Below are positions 1 through 8,622 of a DNA stretch of 64,000 bases, one piece after another. The notes beneath the pieces are model-generated. The model was not told the DNA's origin. It did not search any database and saw nothing but the letters and a program-made list of their open reading frames with translations. The first letter of the stretch is position 1. Every line of letters starts with the position of its first letter. The DNA is taken from positions 186,001 through 250,000 of the forward strand of contig CAWBRU010000008.1 of the NCBI GenBank assembly GCA_963791325.1, given 5' to 3'. Origin of the DNA: JBEVJK01 sp963791325 (lineage in GTDB: Bacteria; Pseudomonadota; Alphaproteobacteria; Rhizobiales; Rhizobiaceae). The position numbers were made by a program, and so were the translations under genes.

Positions 1-767
1 TCTCGCTGTTTCACCGTCGCGACACGCCGCTCGACGGCAGCGCGCCTTGCCTGCTCTACGGCTACGGCTCCTACGGCATCACCGTGCCGGCCGCATTCAA
101 CACCAACACGCTGTCGCTCACCGGCCGCGGCTTCGTCTATGCGATCGCCCATGTCCGCGGCGGCAAGGACAAGGGCTTTGCTTGGTACGAGGACGGCAAA
201 CGCGCCAAGAAGATGAACACCTTCCTGGATTTCATCGCCGCGGCCCGGCATCTGGTGGCGGCCGGCTATACCGCGCATGACCGCATCGTGGCACAGGGCG
301 GCTCGGCCGGCGGCATGCTGATGGGCGCCGTCGCCAATATGGCGGCCGAGGATTTCGGCGCCATCATCGCCGAAGTGCCGTTCGTCGACGTGCTCGACAC
401 CATGCTCGACGCAACCCTGCCGCTGACCCCGCCGGAATGGCCCGAATGGGGCAACCCGGTCACTTCGGAGGCCGACTACCGCACGATCGCCGCCTATTCG
501 CCCTACGACAACGTCGCCCAGCACCCCTACCCCCCGATCCTGGCGGTCGCCGGGCTGACCGATCCGCGGGTGACCTATTGGGAACCGGCCAAATGGGTGG
601 CGCGGCTGCGCGCCCGCTCGACCAGCGACAATCCGGTGCTGTTCAAGATCAATATGGACGCCGGCCATGCCGGCGCCTCCGGCCGCTTCTCCCGGCTCGA
701 CGAGATCGCCTACACCTACGCCTTCGCGCTGAAGGTCACGGGCAAGGCGGAGGCGGAGCCGTCTTGA
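1..767 (+). CDS. ptrB: Oligopeptidase B (S9 serine peptidase), C-terminal part, 5' end outside window
   Basis: The reading frame is already open at base 3, so the gene begins upstream of the window. The visible ~254 residues are the catalytic alpha/beta-hydrolase domain of an S9A prolyl-oligopeptidase-type enzyme, which cleaves short peptides after basic residues in the cytoplasm. The nucleophile motif GGSAGG is present with the serine codon at 303-305; GLTDPRV and DAGHAG later supply the expected Asp and His. The stretches HVRGGKDKGFAWYEDGK and EVPFVDVLDTMLD are typical of oligopeptidase B rather than prolyl endopeptidase. The stop codon overlaps the TTG start of the next gene. Confident on family, slightly less on the exact subfamily. 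Confidence 0.9.
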   Translation, partial: SLFHRRDTPLDGSAPCLLYGYGSYGITVPAAFNTNTLSLTGRGFVYAIAHVRGGKDKGFAWYEDGKRAKKMNTFLDFIAAARHLVAAGYTAHDRIVAQGGSAGGMLMGAVANMAAEDFGAIIAEVPFVDVLDTMLDATLPLTPPEWPEWGNPVTSEADYRTIAAYSPYDNVAQHPYPPILAVAGLTDPRVTYWEPAKWVARLRARSTSDNPVLFKINMDAGHAGASGRFSRLDEIAYTYAFALKVTGKAEAEPS

Positions 768-2278
768 GCACGGCGCAGGCCATTGCCGAGGAGCCCTATC
801 CGCAGCGCTGGCTGGCGCTGGCGGTGCTGCTTTCGGCCGGCTTCATGAATCTGGTCGACATCTCGATCGTCAACGTCGCGCTGCCGCGGATGCAGGTGAG
901 CATGAGCGCCACCTCGACCGAGATCGAATGGGTGGTGGCCGCCTATGTGCTGGCCTTCGCGCTCGGCCTGCTGCCGTTCGGCCGGCTCGGCGATCGCATC
1001 GGCCGCAAGCGCATGTTCCTCCTCGGCGTCACCGGCTTCACGCTCTGCTCGCTGCTCTGCGGCCTGGCGCCGGACATGACCAGCCTGATCGTGGCCCGCG
1101 CGCTGCAGGGGCTCGCCGGAGCGATGATGATGCCGCAGGTGCTGGCGATCGTGCAGACGATGTTTCCAACGTATGAGCGGGCCTTCGCCTTCTCCCTGTT
1201 CGGCACGGCGGCGGGCCTCGCCTCGGTTGCCGGACCGCTCTCCGGCGGGCTGCTGATCCATGCGGCGCTGTTCGGGCTCGACTGGCGCCCGGTCTTCCTG
1301 GTCAATCTGCCGATCGGGCTGGCGGCGGTGCTGGCCGCCTGGTGGATCGTGCCGCCGTCGCGGCGCAATCCGGAGATCCGCAACGATTGGGGCGGCATGG
1401 CGATCGCCGCGGCGTCGATCCTGCTCACCGTCTTCCCGCTGATCGAAGGCCACGCCTATGGCTGGCCGCGCTGGGCGTTCCTGATGATCGGAGCCGCGCT
1501 CATCGGCTTTGCGCTGTTCTACCTCTACGAACGGCGTCAGGCGAGGCACGGCAAGAGCCAGCTCTTGCCGGTGGCACTGCTTGCCAACGGCAATTTCCTG
1601 CTCGGCTCGGCGATGACCGTGATCCTGTTTTCCGGCGTCTCGGGGTTCTTCCTGGTGCTGGCGGTGTTCCTGCAAAGCGGCTTCGGCTTTTCCCCATTGC
1701 AGTCGGGCGTCACCACCGTGCCGTTTCCGCTCGGCGTGCTGATCGCCTCGTTCGTGTCGGGCCGCTTCGGCCTGGCTTATGCCCGGCCGCGGATCGCCGC
1801 GGGCGCGCTCTGCCTGGTGGCGGGCATGGCGAGCCTGTTCGTCATCGTCGCGCGGCTCGGCGACGGGCTCAGCCATTGGCAGCTTGCCGCGCCGCTGATG
1901 CTCTGCGGCTTCGGCCTGGGCTGCGCGATCTCGCCGATGTTCCAGACCGTGCTCGCCAGCGTGCCGCACCGCGACGCCGGGTCGGGATCGGGAGCGCTGC
2001 AGTCGTTCCAGCAGATCGGCAGCGCGCTGGGCATCGCCATCATGGGGCAGATCTTCTTCTCCAGCCTGGCGACCCTCGGAGCAGCCGGCATCGCCCCGCA
2101 CCCGGCCTTTGCCGCCAGCCTCGACCGCGCCCTGATCTACGAGGCGTCGGCATTCCTGACCGTCGCCATCCTGGTGCTGTTCCTCAAGGCGCCGCGGGTC
2201 GAGGCGCATGGCGGCCATGGCGGCCATGGCGGAGCGGGACGTAAGGCCGCCGAGGCGCCCGTGGCGGCCGAAATCTGA
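764..2278 (+). CDS. MFS drug efflux transporter, DHA2 (EmrB/QacA) family
   Basis: A 504-residue inner-membrane proton-coupled exporter of the 14-helix DHA2 group. The start is taken as TTG at 764, whose last two bases overlap the TGA of the peptidase gene and which follows a purine-rich AGGCGGAG; the first ATG is about 27 codons later and would cut the first helix. MFS motif A (GRLGDRIGRKRMFLLG) lies after helix 2 and a motif-C-like GPLSGGLL after helix 5. The C-terminal tail is a His/Gly repeat (GGHGGHGGHGG) then an acidic end, which may only be low complexity or could bind metal. No membrane-fusion partner (EmrA) is adjacent. The substrate cannot be inferred. Confidence 0.85.
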   Translation: MSTAQAIAEEPYPQRWLALAVLLSAGFMNLVDISIVNVALPRMQVSMSATSTEIEWVVAAYVLAFALGLLPFGRLGDRIGRKRMFLLGVTGFTLCSLLCGLAPDMTSLIVARALQGLAGAMMMPQVLAIVQTMFPTYERAFAFSLFGTAAGLASVAGPLSGGLLIHAALFGLDWRPVFLVNLPIGLAAVLAAWWIVPPSRRNPEIRNDWGGMAIAAASILLTVFPLIEGHAYGWPRWAFLMIGAALIGFALFYLYERRQARHGKSQLLPVALLANGNFLLGSAMTVILFSGVSGFFLVLAVFLQSGFGFSPLQSGVTTVPFPLGVLIASFVSGRFGLAYARPRIAAGALCLVAGMASLFVIVARLGDGLSHWQLAAPLMLCGFGLGCAISPMFQTVLASVPHRDAGSGSGALQSFQQIGSALGIAIMGQIFFSSLATLGAAGIAPHPAFAASLDRALIYEASAFLTVAILVLFLKAPRVEAHGGHGGHGGAGRKAAEAPVAAEI

Positions 2279-2302
2279 ACCGACGGAAGGCGCGTCTCAC
2301 GC

Positions 2303-2695
2303 ATGCTGTTGATCGACACCTATCTCGATCGGTCGCCGGTCCAGGGGATCGGCGTGTTTGCCAAGCAGAAAGTCGCCGCCGGCGAGGTCGTGTGGCGGCT
2401 CGACCTCAACTTCGACAGGCTGATCGCGGTCGACGTCTACGAAGCGCAGACCGGTCCGGTGAAGGCCTATCTGGATCGCTACGCCTATCCGCACCGCGCC
2501 GACCCGCGCTTCATCGTCTTCGAGGCCGACGATGCCCGCTACATGAACCACGCCGACGACCCGAATTGCGACGTCTCGCAGGTCGACGTGGTCATCGCGC
2601 GGCGGGACATCGCCGTCGGCGAGGAACTCACCTGCGATTACAATCTGTTCTTCGCCGAGGCCGGGTTCGAGTTTCTCGGCGACCGGCATCTCTGA
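2303..2695 (+). CDS. SET-domain protein (putative protein lysine methyltransferase)
   Basis: A 130-residue protein consisting of little more than a SET domain. The N-terminal GIGVFAKQKVAAGEVVWRL matches the first SET strand block, YMNHADDPNC is the NHxxxPNC-like substrate/SAM motif, and GEELTCDYN is the catalytic GEELTxDY block. The post-SET cysteine cluster is absent, as is usual for bacterial stand-alone SET proteins. Such proteins use S-adenosylmethionine to methylate lysines; the bacterial target is unknown. Start ATG 2303 follows GGAAGG. It sits 24 bp after the MFS gene and may be cotranscribed with it. Confidence 0.8.
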   Translation: MLLIDTYLDRSPVQGIGVFAKQKVAAGEVVWRLDLNFDRLIAVDVYEAQTGPVKAYLDRYAYPHRADPRFIVFEADDARYMNHADDPNCDVSQVDVVIARRDIAVGEELTCDYNLFFAEAGFEFLGDRHL

Positions 2696-2731
2696 GGCAA
2701 TTTCCGGGAAGTGGAAACCGGTTCTCCGTTC
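2696..2731 (-). repeat. Dispersed intergenic repeat, copy A
   Basis: Read on the minus strand this resembles the copies at 54425-54464 and 61921-61961. Shared core: GGACGG-(A/G)A-AC, then a variable centre, then CTT or TTT followed by CC-GG-AATTGC. It begins right after the SET gene stop. I recall similar elements being common between genes in Rhizobiales, but the only direct evidence is similarity among the three copies here. Confidence 0.5.
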
Positions 2732-2759
2732 GGAATCGGGGGTTAAAGCACCGGCCGGT

Positions 2760-3729
2760 TCACCCGCCGCCCGAGGTGTCCGCCGCCGGTTTCGCCCGCG
2801 GCGGATAGCCGTTGGCATGCGGCGGCACCGCCTTGAGGTAGGCAGCGATCGCGGCGCGGTCCCCGTCGGTCAGCTTCGCCAAGTTGCGCTGCACCTCGGC
2901 CATCGCGCCGCCGACGGAATCGAATTCGGGGGTAAAGCCGGTCTCGAAGAAGTTGACGATGTCGGCCTCAGACCAGCTGCCGATCCCGCCCTCGCCGCCG
3001 GTGATGTTGGGCACGATGCCGGTGCCTTCCGCGGCCGGCGCCCCGGCCAGCCAGGCATACTTGTCGAGCCCGCCGGTGAAGAAGCGCGGGGTATGGCATT
3101 CGCCGCAATGGCCGGGGCCTTCGACCAAATAGCGGCCGGCAAGCACCGGCTCAGGCGTGCCTGCGGCAAGCGCAAGCACCGGCTGATCGCTCAGATACAA
3201 GAGTTTCCACAGGCCGATGCCGCGGCGGATGTTGAACGGGAAGCCGAGCTGGTGACCCGGCGCCTTGCCCTTCACCGCCGGCAGCGTTTTCAGGAAGGCA
3301 TAGAGGTCGGCGACGTCGGTGGGCTTCATCCGTGCATAGGACGGATAGGGGAAGGCCGGGTAATAGTGGGCGCCGGCAGGGGAGACGCCGCGCAGCATGG
3401 CGTTGGCGAAGTCGCCCTCCGACCAGCGGCCGATGCCGTCGGTCGGGATCAGAGGAGATGTTCGGCGGCACGAAGGTGCCGAACGGCGTCTTAAGCTTGA
3501 GCCCGCCGGCGAGTTCTCGCCGCGCGTCGCCTTCGGCGCCGGGACGGGCGTGGCACGAGGTGCAGCCGCCGGCATTGAAGATGCGCTCGCCGCGCGCCGC
3601 GTCGCCCGGGCCCATGGCGGCCAGCGTCGTGTCGTCGAGCCGGCGCGGCGCCGACAGCGCCCACGCCGCCGCGCCGCCGGCCAGGGCAAGCGCCAGGACC
3701 GCGACACCGAGCTTGCCGGCAAGACCCAT
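2760..3729 (-). CDS. Di-haem cytochrome c family protein, broken by one apparent 1-bp insertion
   Basis: Starts at ATG 3729 with a membrane-anchor-like N-terminus (GVAVLALALAGGAAAWAL), so it is likely periplasmic and inner-membrane tethered. Two haem c sites are visible: CTSCH near residue 55 and CGECH near residue 205. Between them are class I landmarks such as PPNISSDP and IGRWSEGDF. The frame breaks between those two blocks: removing one base around 3444-3447 joins PPNISSDP to TDGIGRW and restores a 322-residue protein (970 bp minus 1 divides by 3). This layout resembles the cytochrome subunit of membrane-bound alcohol, aldehyde or gluconate dehydrogenases, but no dehydrogenase gene is next to it. 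Lies 10 bp downstream of the cytochrome c' gene. Confidence 0.8.
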
Positions 3730-3739
3730 TTGGGCCCGG

Positions 3740-4180
3740 TCAGCCCTTCTTGATGCGGAAGTTCTCGTGGCAGCCGCCGCAGGTCTGGCCGATGGCGCCG
3801 AGCGTCGTCTTCACCCCCGCGACATCGGCCGGCGGTGCGGCAACCGCCGCGGCCGCGGCCTTCTTGAAGGCATCGGCGCGGGCCTTGAAACCGGCCATGT
3901 CTTGCCAGATTTTCGGCGAGGCTTCCGTCTTGCCCTTGTCGCTGCCGGCCGGGAACAGCTTCTCCACATCGAGCTTCTGCGCATCGTCGTTGAGCGTCTT
4001 CAGGGCGACGAGCACGGCCGCCGCATCGAAGGGCTGCTCGCCTTTGGCGATCGCCGCCAACTGCCCGGCTGCCTTGCCGTTTGCCTTCATCAGCGCCTGC
4101 CGCTCCGCGAGCGGATCATCGGCGAACGCGGCGGTTCCCGCCAGCACAAGGACTGAGATGGCAAGTATCAGCTTTCTCAT
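3740..4180 (-). CDS. Cytochrome c' / c-556 family protein
   Basis: A 146-residue periplasmic monohaem cytochrome. A Sec signal peptide (MRKLILAISVLVLAGTAAFA) precedes a four-helix-bundle sequence that ends in the C-terminal haem site CGGCHENFR, the diagnostic position for cytochrome c'. Members bind NO or act in electron transfer; nothing here decides which. ATG 4180 follows GGAGAG. It is first in a two-gene minus-strand unit with the di-haem cytochrome, suggesting a common redox role. Confidence 0.88.
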   Translation of the reverse strand: MRKLILAISVLVLAGTAAFADDPLAERQALMKANGKAAGQLAAIAKGEQPFDAAAVLVALKTLNDDAQKLDVEKLFPAGSDKGKTEASPKIWQDMAGFKARADAFKKAAAAAVAAPPADVAGVKTTLGAIGQTCGGCHENFRIKKG

Positions 4181-4312
4181 GAAGTCTCTCCGGGGAAAGG
4201 TCTAGGACGGACGGCGGGCCGGTTCTCTGAGGCCTCGCGGCAACAACGCCAGACTAGCGCAGAAAATTCCGCCGGCCGGCTTCACGGTTTCGTGAGGCGC
4301 GAGCGCCGAGCT

Positions 4313-4346
4313 GAGAAGAAAGGGCGTCGCCGGAGCGGACGCCCTT
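4313..4346 (-). terminator. Intrinsic terminator downstream of the superoxide dismutase gene
   Basis: A perfect 9-bp inverted repeat, AAGGGCGTC at 4320-4328 against GACGCCCTT at 4338-4346, with a 9-nt loop. On the minus strand it is followed by a T-rich stretch (TTTCTTCTC). It lies about 30 bp after the sod stop codon. Confidence 0.75.
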
Positions 4347-4375
4347 CTCACCCCTTACCGAAGCGAATTGTCGGA

Positions 4376-4975
4376 CTATCGAGCGTTCTCGTAGAGTTCC
4401 AGCACGTAGTCCCAGTTGATCAGGCTGTCGACGAACGCTTCGAGATATTTCGGCCGGGCATTGCGGTAGTCGATGTAATAGGAATGCTCCCAGACATCGA
4501 CGCCGAGGATCGGCTGGGCGCCGTGAACCAGCGGGTTCTCGCCGTTCGGCGTCTTGGAGAGCGCCAGCTTGCCGTCCTTGACCGAAAGCCAGGCCCAGCC
4601 CGAGCCGAACTGGGTGGTGCCTGCGGCGACGAAATCCGCCTTGAACTTGTCGTAGCCGCCGAGATCGGCATCGACGGCCTGCTGCAGCGCGCCGGGGAGC
4701 CTGTTGCCGCCGCCGCCGGGCTTCATCCACTTCCAGAAATGGATGTGGTTGTAGTGCTGGCCGGCATTGTTGAAGAGGCCCGGATTCCGGCCGAACGACT
4801 GCTTGACCACCTCCTCGAGCGGGAGGTTCTCCATCCCGGCCTCGGCCGCCAGCTTGTTGCCGTTGTCGACATAGGCCTTGTGGTGCTTGTCGTGGTGAAA
4901 CTCCAGCGTCTCGCGCGACATAAAGGGCTGCAGCGCATCATAGGCATAGGGCAGTTCCGGCAATTCGAAGGCCAT
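4376..4975 (-). CDS. sodB: Superoxide dismutase, Fe/Mn family
   Basis: A 199-residue cytosolic enzyme that dismutates superoxide. Metal ligands of the family are visible: His in LEFHHDKHHKAYV, His in NNAGQHYNHIHFW, and the Asp and His of DVWEHSYYIDYRN. AQHYNH and the FGSGWAWL and GAQPILGVDVWEH blocks are nearer the Fe-type/cambialistic group than the Mn type, but metal use cannot be read with certainty. Full length for the family; ATG 4975. It is monocistronic, with its own terminator at 4313-4346. Confidence 0.95.
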   Translation of the reverse strand: MAFELPELPYAYDALQPFMSRETLEFHHDKHHKAYVDNGNKLAAEAGMENLPLEEVVKQSFGRNPGLFNNAGQHYNHIHFWKWMKPGGGGNRLPGALQQAVDADLGGYDKFKADFVAAGTTQFGSGWAWLSVKDGKLALSKTPNGENPLVHGAQPILGVDVWEHSYYIDYRNARPKYLEAFVDSLINWDYVLELYENAR

Positions 4976-5153
4976 CGTCTCAACTCCTCATCGTGATCTC
5001 GGCGCCGGCCTCCCAGCCGGCACGATAGAACCCCGCGGGCCAGCCCGCGGCGGTCGAACTCCCGGAGACTATCTAGGGCCAAAGCGGCGCGAATGGAACC
5101 GCCGGAACAGGCCTAAAAGTTGCTCGTGCGGCAGCGGGAGGGCCGTTCGGCAT

Positions 5154-6032
5154 TTAGGGATTGGCGCTCGAATGGGCCCATTCCCAGTAGAGATCGCGCA
5201 GCCGCCTGGCGACCGGTCCGGGCTGCTTGCTGCGCTCCTCGATGCGCGTCACCGGCACCACCTTGGAATGGTTGCCGGTCGAGAAGATCTCGTCCGCTTC
5301 AAGAAAATCGCGTACGCACAGCGTCCGCTGGACGGTCGGCAGGCCCGCCTCGGCGAGCAGCGCAATGGCCCGTGCACGGGTGATGCCCGACAGGAAGGTG
5401 CCGTTCTCGGCCGGCGTGGCCAGGTTCCCGTCCTTGACTAGGAAAATGTTGGAAGTGGCTGTTTCAGCGACGTTTCCCAGCATGTCGAGGACCAGCGCAT
5501 TGTCGAAGCCGCGCATCTTGGCCTCGACGATCGCCCGCCCGTTGTTGGGGTAGAGACAGCCGGCTTTGGCGTTGGTCGGCGCGGTCTCGAGCGATGGCCG
5601 GCGGAACGGCGACACGGTGATCGAGAAGCCCTGGGGCGAGATCATCGGCGCCTCGTAGAGGCACAGGCAAAAGCGCGTCGACGAGGGTTCGGCCGGCACG
5701 CCCATATAGCCGCCATGCTCCGGCCAATACATCGGCCGGATGTAGACGGCGGTGTTGCCGTCGAACCGCTTGAGGCCGTCCCAGGTGAGGCCGACGATGG
5801 CGTCGACCTTCATCGTCGGCGCTAGCCCCATGGCGATCGCCGAAGCGTTGAGCCGCTCGGCGTGACGGTCGAGATCGGGCGCCACCCCTTCGAACCAGCG
5901 GGCGCCGTCGAAGACGCTGGAGCCCAGCCACATCGCATGCGAGCGCGGCCCGATCAGGCCGACATTGCCTTCATGCCAATCGCCGTCGACGAATGTCCAA
6001 GTCATCGACTGTGCGGGGGTGATCAGCGCCAT
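5154..6032 (-). CDS. Branched-chain amino acid aminotransferase-like (class IV PLP enzyme)
   Basis: A 292-residue fold-type IV PLP enzyme related to IlvE. The PLP lysine is in NAKAGCLYPNNG and the cofactor phosphate region in GNVAETATSNIFLV. Expected reaction: reversible amino transfer between branched-chain amino acids and 2-oxoglutarate; D-amino-acid transaminases and 4-amino-4-deoxychorismate lyase share the fold. Start chosen at ATG 6032 (MALITPAQSMTWTFVDGDWHEGN), the usual N-terminus of this group; a longer frame back to 6089 has no similarity. The gene is downstream of DUF2293 on the same strand. Confidence 0.8.
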   Translation of the reverse strand: MALITPAQSMTWTFVDGDWHEGNVGLIGPRSHAMWLGSSVFDGARWFEGVAPDLDRHAERLNASAIAMGLAPTMKVDAIVGLTWDGLKRFDGNTAVYIRPMYWPEHGGYMGVPAEPSSTRFCLCLYEAPMISPQGFSITVSPFRRPSLETAPTNAKAGCLYPNNGRAIVEAKMRGFDNALVLDMLGNVAETATSNIFLVKDGNLATPAENGTFLSGITRARAIALLAEAGLPTVQRTLCVRDFLEADEIFSTGNHSKVVPVTRIEERSKQPGPVARRLRDLYWEWAHSSANP

Positions 6033-6100
6033 CGCCCTGTCGCCTTCAGTGGAGTGTGTGCGGCGGCCATCGAACCGGCTTTGCTCCATCGGGTCAACGG

Positions 6101-6439
6101 CTATTCCTCCTCCTCATCGCCTGTCAACAGACGCGTTGCGCGCCACGCCGTCAACGTGCGGTTGATCTGATCCAGGACGAAAAAGCGGGCGGAATCGCGG
6201 TCGTAGCCTTCCGCCATCAGCGCCTCGTAGTCGGTGTGCTGATGCCGCACATGGGCGACCGTGGCCAGCCAGACCGCCACACCGGGCGGCAGCGCCCGGA
6301 GATGCACCGCGCCGGCGCCGGCGCGGATCGCTTCGATGTCGGCATAGGGGGCCAGCGGCAGCAGCGCCGTCAACGCCTTGGCGATCGCCCTCTGCCGGCC
6401 GGTCGCCGCCCGGATCACGGGCCTCTCCACAGGCGCCAC
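6101..6439 (-). CDS. DUF2293 domain protein
   Basis: A 112-residue protein recognised as DUF2293 from the block LPPGVAVWLATVAHVRHQHT followed by DYEALMAEGYDRDSARFFVLD. No function is established for the family. Starts with GTG at 6439 and has a poor ribosome-binding site. It ends in a run of acidic residues (DEEEE). Divergent from the ArsR-methyltransferase gene, with 143 bp between the starts, so the palindrome at 6548-6567 could also affect it. Confidence 0.75.
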   Translation of the reverse strand: MAPVERPVIRAATGRQRAIAKALTALLPLAPYADIEAIRAGAGAVHLRALPPGVAVWLATVAHVRHQHTDYEALMAEGYDRDSARFFVLDQINRTLTAWRATRLLTGDEEEE

Positions 6440-6547
6440 GCGGGGGCCCGCGCCGCAGCCGGGCGAATTACCAAGCCGCCGGTTCGACCCGTCGCGGCAT
6501 TTTCTTGTCCAATACCGACATCGGCTCTTGCCTTCCCGCCGGATTTC

Positions 6548-6567
6548 ATATAAACATATCTTTATAT
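6548..6567. promoter_or_regulatory. Perfect AT-rich palindrome, candidate ArsR-type operator
   Basis: ATATAAA (6548-6554), a 6-bp spacer, then TTTATAT (6561-6567): a perfect 7-bp inverted repeat in otherwise GC-rich DNA. It lies 15 bp before the chosen start of the ArsR-methyltransferase gene and just upstream of its ribosome-binding site, a position suited to autoregulation. Binding by that protein is inference. Confidence 0.55.
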
Positions 6568-6582
6568 CTGTTGGAGACCGAA

Positions 6583-7602
6583 ATGCTGACCCGGCCGCAT
6601 GCCACCTTGGACACCATGGTTGATACCTTGAAGGCGGCGGCCGAATCCAGCCGGCTGAGGATCTTGGCGCTGCTGTCGCGCGGCGACCTGACGGTCTCCG
6701 ATCTGACCGAGATCCTGAACCAATCGCAGCCGCGGGTGTCGCGGCATCTCAAGCTGCTCCTGGAGGCGAGCCTGATCGGCCGCTATCAGGAGGGTTCGTG
6801 GGCCTATTTCCGGCTCTCGGACGCCGAGCCCGAGCACGATTTCGTCCACAGCCTGGTGTCGCGGGTGCACTCCTCGGACCCCCAGGTCGAGCGCGATCTC
6901 GAGCGCCTGGCTGCGGTCAAGCGGCGTCGCCAGGAGCGGGCGAGCGCCTATTTCAGCAACAATGCGACGAGCTGGGACCGGCTGCGCTCCCTGCATGCGC
7001 CCGACGCGGCCGTCGAGGCGGCGCTCAAGCGCCTGGTCGGCAACCGCCCGTTCCAGGCGATGCTCGATTTGGGCACCGGCACCGGGCGTCTGCTCGAGCT
7101 GTTTGCGCCGCTCTATCGCCGCGGCGTCGGCATCGACCTGTCGCGCGAGATGCTCACCGTAGCGCGTGCCAATCTCGACCGCGCCGGCATCGCCAATGCG
7201 CAGATCCGCCAGGGCGACATCTATGCGCCGCCGGTCGAGCGCGACAGCTTCGACCTCGTCACCATGCACCAGGTGCTTCACTATCTCGACGATCCGCAGC
7301 TGGCGGTCCGCGAGGCGGCCCGGATGCTGCGCCCCTCCGGCCGGCTGGTCATCGTCGACTTCGCCTCACACACGCTAGAGTTCCTGCGCGAGGAGCAGGC
7401 GCATGTGCGGCTCGGCTTTGCCGACCGGCAGATCGCCGACTGGTTTTCCGAGGCCGGCCTCGAGCTGGAGGACAGCGAAAGCTTCGAGGCGCGCGGCGCC
7501 GAGGCCGGCAAGAAGCTCACCGTCAAGCTTTGGGTGGGGCGTGACCGCCGCCTGCTGCTTGCCGATCCCGCCGACATCGAGATGGACAAGGAAACGGCCT
7601 GA
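6583..7602 (+). CDS. ArsR-type winged-helix regulator fused to a SAM-dependent methyltransferase
   Basis: A 339-residue two-domain protein. Residues ~10-95 form an ArsR winged helix (TLKAAAESSRLRILALLSRGDLTVSDL then QSQPRVSRHLKLLLEASLI); no metal-binding Cys motif is seen, so a metal sensor role is unlikely. Residues ~150-320 form a class I methyltransferase with glycine-rich motif I (MLDLGTGTGRLLELF) and GVGIDLSREML. ATG 6583 is preferred over an upstream start at 6505 because the longer version would read through the palindrome, and because TTGGAG lies just before 6583. Its stop overlaps the metF start (TGATG). ArsR proteins next to methionine-cycle genes are known to sense S-adenosylhomocysteine or SAM; that role is inferred. 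Confidence 0.85.
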   Translation: MLTRPHATLDTMVDTLKAAAESSRLRILALLSRGDLTVSDLTEILNQSQPRVSRHLKLLLEASLIGRYQEGSWAYFRLSDAEPEHDFVHSLVSRVHSSDPQVERDLERLAAVKRRRQERASAYFSNNATSWDRLRSLHAPDAAVEAALKRLVGNRPFQAMLDLGTGTGRLLELFAPLYRRGVGIDLSREMLTVARANLDRAGIANAQIRQGDIYAPPVERDSFDLVTMHQVLHYLDDPQLAVREAARMLRPSGRLVIVDFASHTLEFLREEQAHVRLGFADRQIADWFSEAGLELEDSESFEARGAEAGKKLTVKLWVGRDRRLLLADPADIEMDKETA

Positions 7603-8541
7603 TGACCCAGCAAAGCTTCTCCCGTCGGCCGGATATCGGCCAGCGCATCCACGTGTCCTTCGAGTTCTTCCCGCCGAAAACCGACGAGATGGAGGCGCGG
7701 CTGTGGCAGACCGTCGAGCGGCTGGAGCCGCTCAAGCCTAGCTTCGTGTCGGTGACCTACGGAGCCGGCGGCTCGACCCGCGAGCGCACCGCCCGCACCG
7801 TCGGCCGCATCCTGCGCGAAGTCCCGGCTCGTTCCCGCCGCGCACCTCACCTGCATCGATGCCTCGCGCGAGACCGTCGACCAGGTGATCGCCGACTTTC
7901 AAGCCATGGGGGTGACCCGCTTCGTCGCCTTGCGCGGCGATCCGGCCGCCGGCGTCGGCACTCGCTACCGGCCGCATCCGGACGGCTATGCCAATGGGGC
8001 GGAACTGGTCGCGGCGCTGCGCCGGGCCGGCGACTTCGACATCTCGGTGTCGGCCTATCCGGAGAAGCACCCGGAAAGCTCCGATTTCGCCACCGACATC
8101 GACATGCTGAAGCGCAAGGTCGACAACGGCGCCACCCGCGCCATCACCCAGTTCTTCTTCGACAACGATCTTTACGAGCGCTATGTCGAACGCGTCCGCC
8201 GCGCCGGCATCTACATCCCGATCGTGCCCGGCATTCTGCCGGTGCACAATTTCGCCCAGGTTGCCAATTTCGCAGCACGTGCGGGCGCGCTGATCCCGCA
8301 GTGGCTGGCCGAGCGGTTCGACGGGCTAGCCGCCGACCCGCAGACCCACGCTTTGGTCGCATCCGCGGTGGCGGCCGAGCAGGTGATGGACCTGGTCGAG
8401 CGCGGCGTCGGCGACTTCCACTTCTACACCATGAACCGCTCCGACCTGGCGTTTGCGGTCTGCCATATGATCGGGATCCGCGACATCTGCCCGCCGGCTG
8501 CGCAACCGAAAGTCGCCGCGGCAGCCACCGCGGCCGCCTGA
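7602..8541 (+). CDS. metF: 5,10-methylenetetrahydrofolate reductase, with one apparent 1-bp insertion
   Basis: MetF is a flavin enzyme that makes 5-methyltetrahydrofolate for methionine synthesis. The N-terminal part (VSFEFFPPKTDEME, FVSVTYGAGGSTRERT) is in the frame of ATG 7602; the rest (HLTCIDAS, FVALRGDP, ITQFFFDND, PGILPV, FHFYTMNR) is one frame away. Removing one C from the CCC at 7823-7825 joins REV to RLVPAAHLTCIDAS and gives a 312-residue, full-length protein. All family landmarks are intact on both sides, which favours a sequencing error over a decayed gene. Cotranscribed with the ArsR-methyltransferase gene. Confidence 0.9.
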
Positions 8542-8546
8542 TTGAT

Positions 8547-8576
8547 GAAAAAGGCCAGGCAGTTAGCCCGGCCTTC
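8547..8576 (-). terminator. Intrinsic terminator for the small minus-strand ORF
   Basis: On the minus strand AAGGCCGGG, a short loop and CCTGGCCTT form a hairpin with one mismatch, followed directly by TTTTT-type sequence. It lies about 47 bp after the stop of the 28-residue ORF and just past the metF stop, so it may also end metF transcription. Confidence 0.65.
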
Positions 8577-8622
8577 TCAGATCTTGCATTGCCTGATTGT
8601 CGAAGCTGCGGGCCTTAGCCGA

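Noticed and set aside
6505..6582. Longer N-terminus for the ArsR-methyltransferase protein
   Set aside because: It would translate the AT-rich palindrome and contradicts the ribosome-binding site just before ATG 6583.
7602..8618. Programmed frameshift in metF or the opp genes
   Set aside because: No slippery heptamer with downstream structure is apparent, the needed shifts occur at unrelated sequences, and up to five would be needed per gene; sequence errors are simpler.
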